A DNA stretch of 64,000 bases from Massiliimalia timonensis. GTDB taxonomy: Bacteria > Bacillota > Clostridia > Oscillospirales > Ruminococcaceae. The stretch covers positions 62,001-126,000 of the forward strand of contig NZ_FYDD01000002.1 of NCBI RefSeq assembly GCF_900186585.1, read 5' to 3'. Below the pieces are notes generated by a model that was given only the letters and a program-made list of their open reading frames with translations, was not told where the DNA came from and searched no databases. Positions 60,907-64,000 of this stretch are shown here, one piece after another (position 1 is the first letter of the stretch; every line of letters starts with the position of its first letter). The position numbers and the translations under genes were made by a program.

Positions 60907-62256
60907 GTGAAATATGATGTGGCGGTGATCGGAGGAGGACCGGGCGGTTATGTGGCTGCTATCCGCGCCGGAAAACTGGGATTAAAAACCGTTTTATTTG
61001 AGAAAGACCAGCTGGGAGGAACCTGTTTGAACAGGGGCTGTATTCCCACGAAAGCATTATTAAAATCAGCGCATCTTTACTGGGAAGCAGGGCATGCGAA
61101 AGAATACGGAATCCATGCCGCTATGGAGCCGTTTGATTTTTCTCAGGCAATGCACCGCAAGGATGAAATCGTATCCCAGTTAAGAATCGGGGTGAAAGGG
61201 CTGCTTCGGAACAGCGGGGTCGAGGTGGTGCACAGGGAGGCAAAACTGATCGACGCGCACCGGATCGAGGCGGACGGTACGATTTGGGAAACGGAAAACG
61301 TCATATTGGCTTCCGGCTCCAAAGCGGTTCTGCCCAAAGGTATTTCAGACACAGCAATGACAAGCGATGATTTTTGGAGTCTTGCAGAGCTGCCGAATTC
61401 TGTTGTCATTGTAGGCGGCGGGGTTATTGGAGTGGAGTTTGCCGAAATGCTTTCCGGGGCTGGCTGCAAGGTGACCATTTTGGAGCTTGCGGAACGTCTG
61501 GTGGCGGCGGCCGATCCGGATATTTCCGAAATCCTTTTTGATTTGCTGGAGAAGAAAGGCGTTGAAATCCATTTACAGGCCCGTGTAACAGATTGCTTGC
61601 CCGGAGAGGTCCGCTTTGAAACAAAAGAGGGAGCGTCCTCCCTGAAATGTGATTCCGTACTTGTTTCTGTTGGCCGCGCGCCGTACTTATCCACAGAAAG
61701 CCTTGAAAAGCTGGGGATCCGTTGCGATCGTGGGAAAATTCGGGTCAATGAACGGATGGAGACCAGTTTGCCGCATGTTTATGCGATCGGGGATCTGGTA
61801 GCCGGCCCTATGCTGGCTCATAAGGCAAGTGCGGAAGGGCTTGCAGCAGTACAGTCGATTGCGGGCGGGAACCAGATGATGCGGTACGACCGCATCCCTC
61901 AGTGTATTTATACCCAGCCGGAGGCGGCCTGGGTTGGGATGTCAGCCCAGGAAGCAGAACAATGCGAACAGGCCGACATCTTTACCTATCCGATCGGCCA
62001 CAACGGGAAATCCATGGCTGACGGAGAAAAAACGGGCTTTATACGACTGATTTCAAACCGGGATACAGGAGAGATTCTGGGGGCGCAGTTGGTATGCTCC
62101 CATGCATCTGATATGATCGGGGAGATTTTAGCGGCGATGCAGGCGGAAGCATGTATTGAAGACTTGGCGGATCTGATCAGCCCGCACCCTACCCTTTGCG
62201 AAGGTATTATGGAAGCGGCCGCTGGGATTTGCGGCAGAGGGATTCATACGATTTGA
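60907..62256 (+). CDS. lpdA: Dihydrolipoyl dehydrogenase (E3 component)
   Basis: 449 residues from GTG 60907 (GAGGAG upstream). FAD motif 'YDVAVIGGGPGGYVAAIRAGKLGLKTVLFEKDQLGGTCLNRGCIPTKALL' with redox cysteines 40 and 45, NAD motif 'VVIVGGGVIGVEFAEMLSGAGCKVTILE', 'VYAIGDLVAGPMLAHKASAEG' and the C-terminal catalytic 'ISPHPTLCEGIMEAA' (His). It reoxidises the lipoyl arm of E2 and makes NADH. Part of the E1-E2-E3 operon. Confidence 0.96.
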   Translation: MKYDVAVIGGGPGGYVAAIRAGKLGLKTVLFEKDQLGGTCLNRGCIPTKALLKSAHLYWEAGHAKEYGIHAAMEPFDFSQAMHRKDEIVSQLRIGVKGLLRNSGVEVVHREAKLIDAHRIEADGTIWETENVILASGSKAVLPKGISDTAMTSDDFWSLAELPNSVVIVGGGVIGVEFAEMLSGAGCKVTILELAERLVAAADPDISEILFDLLEKKGVEIHLQARVTDCLPGEVRFETKEGASSLKCDSVLVSVGRAPYLSTESLEKLGIRCDRGKIRVNERMETSLPHVYAIGDLVAGPMLAHKASAEGLAAVQSIAGGNQMMRYDRIPQCIYTQPEAAWVGMSAQEAEQCEQADIFTYPIGHNGKSMADGEKTGFIRLISNRDTGEILGAQLVCSHASDMIGEILAAMQAEACIEDLADLISPHPTLCEGIMEAAAGICGRGIHTI

Positions 62257-62281
62257 TCTCAAATCGCAGCAAGGAGGAAAA

Positions 62282-62872
62282 ATGAAACTTCTCGCATTAG
62301 GGGATAGCCTGACAGCTGGATATGGGGTATTAAAAAGAACGGCTTGGACGTCGCAGGCAGCGCAGGCTCTGGGCGCCGCAGTCTTTAACCGGGGAATCTG
62401 CGGCGATACAACCGCCGGGATGCTGGCGCGTCTTTATCGGGAAATTTCCGAAACACAGCCGGAATATGTATTGATTTGGGGCGGCAGCAATGATATTTTT
62501 TTATGTCATGATTGTTCTTGTGCCAAAGGAAATATCGCTGCAATGGTGCAGCAATCTGTGTTTTACGGTGTAAAACCGATTCTTATCACACCGCTTCCGG
62601 TAGAACGGTACAGTATGAAGACCCAGTGGGAAAAATTGATTGATCTTCAGAAAGCGGAAGAGTTAATTGCCCAATATGTAACATGGATTTTTGATTATAG
62701 CGAAAGCTTTCAAATTCCTGTAATTGATTGCTTTCATACCTTTTCTACCAAAATAAAGGATCAAGATGTTTCCGGCCTGTATTTGGATGGGATCCATCCT
62801 AACGATCAAGGGCATCAAATAATTGCAGAACAGATCTGCAATTTCTTTTATAGTATGGGGTCAGAAAAATGA
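62282..62872 (+). CDS. SGNH/GDSL-type esterase/lipase
   Basis: 196 residues: block I 'LLALGDSLTAGYGVL' with nucleophile Ser, block II Gly in 'NRGICGDTTAGMLARL', block III 'IWGGSNDIF' and block V 'LYLDGIHPNDQGHQIIA' with Asp and His. No signal peptide, so it acts inside the cell. It might deacylate imported substrates. AAGGAGG precedes ATG 62282, and its stop overlaps the lplA start (ATGA). Confidence 0.92.
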   Translation: MKLLALGDSLTAGYGVLKRTAWTSQAAQALGAAVFNRGICGDTTAGMLARLYREISETQPEYVLIWGGSNDIFLCHDCSCAKGNIAAMVQQSVFYGVKPILITPLPVERYSMKTQWEKLIDLQKAEELIAQYVTWIFDYSESFQIPVIDCFHTFSTKIKDQDVSGLYLDGIHPNDQGHQIIAEQICNFFYSMGSEK

Positions 62873-63855
62873 TATATTTGGAATCGAAAATAGTAGATCC
62901 GTATTGGAACCTTGCATTGGAGCAATATTTATTTGAAACGGTAGGCCAAACAGCCGATTGTTTTATGCTCTGGCAGAATAAGGGCTCCATCATTATAGGA
63001 AGACATCAAAACACCATGGAAGAGATCAACCGCGCCTTTGTGGAAGCAAACAACATTCCTGTTGTGCGGCGCTTGTCTGGAGGAGGGGCGGTTTATCATG
63101 ATTTGGGAAATCTAAACTTTACCTTTATTACCAGTCAAAATCAAGACAGTCAACTTCACATGCAGTCGTTTTGTACGCCGGTGATTCAAACCTTGAACCA
63201 ATTAGGGGTTTCTGCGGAAATTTCAGGCAGAAATGACCTGACGATTCAGTCCAGAAAATTTTCAGGGAATTCTCAATATGTAAAAGGTGGCCGACTGCTG
63301 CATCATGGAACGCTGATGTTTTCTTCAGAACTGGAAGTTTTGGAAAAGGCTTTGCGGGTCCAAAAAGATAAAATGATTTCTAAGGGAATCAAATCTGTGC
63401 GTGACCGTGTCACGAATATTCGGGACCATCTGCCCAATCCCGTTTCGCTCCTTGAATTTAAAGAACTGCTAAAGCAAAATATCTTGTCTTCTGTGAAAGT
63501 TTCCCCATATATTTTATCAGACTATGATTTTTCTGAGATCCAGCGGATCGCGGATGAACGGTATCATACCTGGGCGTGGAATTATGGAGAATCCCCTTCC
63601 TGTACGATCAGCAGAAAAAAGTATTTTCAGGGCTGTGGTTTTGTGGAGGTGCGGATCGCTATTCAACATGGCTGCATTTCTGATCTGAAATTTTACGGTG
63701 ATTTTCTTGGGGAAGCTCCTCCGGAAGAACTGGCGGAAGAATTTTTAGGAATTCCGTTCCCTTCTCAAAATTTCAAGCAGAAGCTCAGAAGCTTCCCGGT
63801 GCAAAATTATTTTTACCATATAAACCATGAGGAATTATTACAATTATTTGATTGA
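62869..63855 (+). CDS. lplA: Lipoate-protein ligase A
   Basis: 328 residues, full length with the C-terminal accessory domain. 'MLWQNKGSIIIGRHQNTMEEINRAFVEANNIPVVRRLSGGGAVYHDLGNLNFTFI' holds the lipoyl-binding RRxxGGGxVxHD motif, and 'GRNDLTIQSRKFSGNSQYVKGGRLLHHGTLMF' the catalytic lysine region. It activates free lipoate with ATP and attaches it to Lys43 of the E2 encoded four genes upstream, which makes sense of its place in this operon. Confidence 0.96.
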   Translation: MIYLESKIVDPYWNLALEQYLFETVGQTADCFMLWQNKGSIIIGRHQNTMEEINRAFVEANNIPVVRRLSGGGAVYHDLGNLNFTFITSQNQDSQLHMQSFCTPVIQTLNQLGVSAEISGRNDLTIQSRKFSGNSQYVKGGRLLHHGTLMFSSELEVLEKALRVQKDKMISKGIKSVRDRVTNIRDHLPNPVSLLEFKELLKQNILSSVKVSPYILSDYDFSEIQRIADERYHTWAWNYGESPSCTISRKKYFQGCGFVEVRIAIQHGCISDLKFYGDFLGEAPPEELAEEFLGIPFPSQNFKQKLRSFPVQNYFYHINHEELLQLFD

Positions 63856-63863
63856 TTGAAGTC

Positions 63864-63907
63864 CGGTTATCATTTGAGCAAGAAAGTTCAAATGATAACC
63901 GTTTTTT
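63864..63907 (+). terminator. Terminator of the glycosidase-aco-lplA operon
   Basis: 14-bp perfect stem CGGTTATCATTTGA (63864-63877) with 63888-63901, then T6. The remaining 93 bp to the window end show no feature. Confidence 0.9.
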
Positions 63908-64000
63908 CATTGAAAAGAGGTTGAAATTCAGCATTCAAAAATGAGGCATCCAAAATTAGAAAAAGTAGCAACTGCGGACATAGGAGATCGTATGCCATAG

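Noticed and set aside
1-64000. CRISPR arrays, rRNA genes, prophage structural genes, conjugation genes
   Set aside because: Looked for on both strands; no regularly spaced repeats, rRNA sequence, capsid/tail genes, relaxase or type IV secretion genes were seen.

Overview
The window looks like chromosome from a gut-type Firmicute of class Clostridia, probably near the Oscillospiraceae. This is inferred from the gene order dnaX-ybaB-recR, AGGAGG ribosome binding sites, frequent GTG/TTG starts, YesM/YesN-type sensor pairs next to sugar ABC transporters without their own ATPase, and TnpV-type and large serine recombinase mobile-element genes. No species can be named from the sequence.

Layout. 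1-3237 is core: the 3' end of dnaX, ybaB, recR, smpB, an esterase-like hydrolase and ssrA (tmRNA). 3238 to about 17908 is a genomic island inserted directly behind the ssrA CCA end. It holds a type I restriction remnant, a nonsense-broken tnpV, a TIR-like candidate defence protein, an operon of small regulator, zinc-ribbon, SPFH, DUF6591 and membrane proteins (the SPFH gene is split by an IS21-family element), a tyrosine recombinase, a frameshifted nuclease-like gene, a large serine recombinase and a tRNA-Ala(CGC). Between the operon and the tyrosine recombinase lies what I consider the main discovery. Two near-perfect 25-bp inverted repeats (13579-13603 and 13848-13872), each shaped like a Xer/dif site, enclose 244 bp with a consensus-like promoter and a bidirectional terminator. 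As drawn, the promoter points away from the operon into a terminator. After inversion it would fire into the operon. This is the anatomy of a phase-variable promoter switch.

18054-24560 is a second accessory block: a MacB-type permease, its ATPase, a membrane-fusion protein carrying an N-terminal sigma-factor-like domain, and a divergent OmpR-type two-component system. It ends in a truncated copy of the same serine recombinase. 24885-36582 is mixed: a DUF5060/DUF4038 glycoside hydrolase, a Nudix hydrolase, membrane proteins, a membrane-attached MerR regulator, a MATE exporter with its TetR regulator and operator, two lipoproteins, tRNA-Gly(CCC), and a TetR-type regulator followed by oleate hydratase.

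37672-63855 is carbohydrate metabolism. Two sensor kinase/AraC-type regulator/ABC importer modules (37672-43629 and 46476-53730) flank a graveyard of restriction-gene fragments (about 44765-46330). The second module runs into one long plus-strand operon: GH39 glycosidase, RbsD/FucU mutarotase, hydroxypyruvate-isomerase-like enzyme, a complete E1alpha/E1beta/E2/E3 2-oxoacid or acetoin dehydrogenase-type complex, a zinc alcohol dehydrogenase, a GDSL hydrolase and lipoate-protein ligase. The gene order suggests that an imported glycoside is hydrolysed, its sugar isomerised and oxidised, and the product cleaved to an acyl-CoA by the lipoate-dependent complex, with lplA supplying the cofactor. The substrate cannot be read from the sequence.
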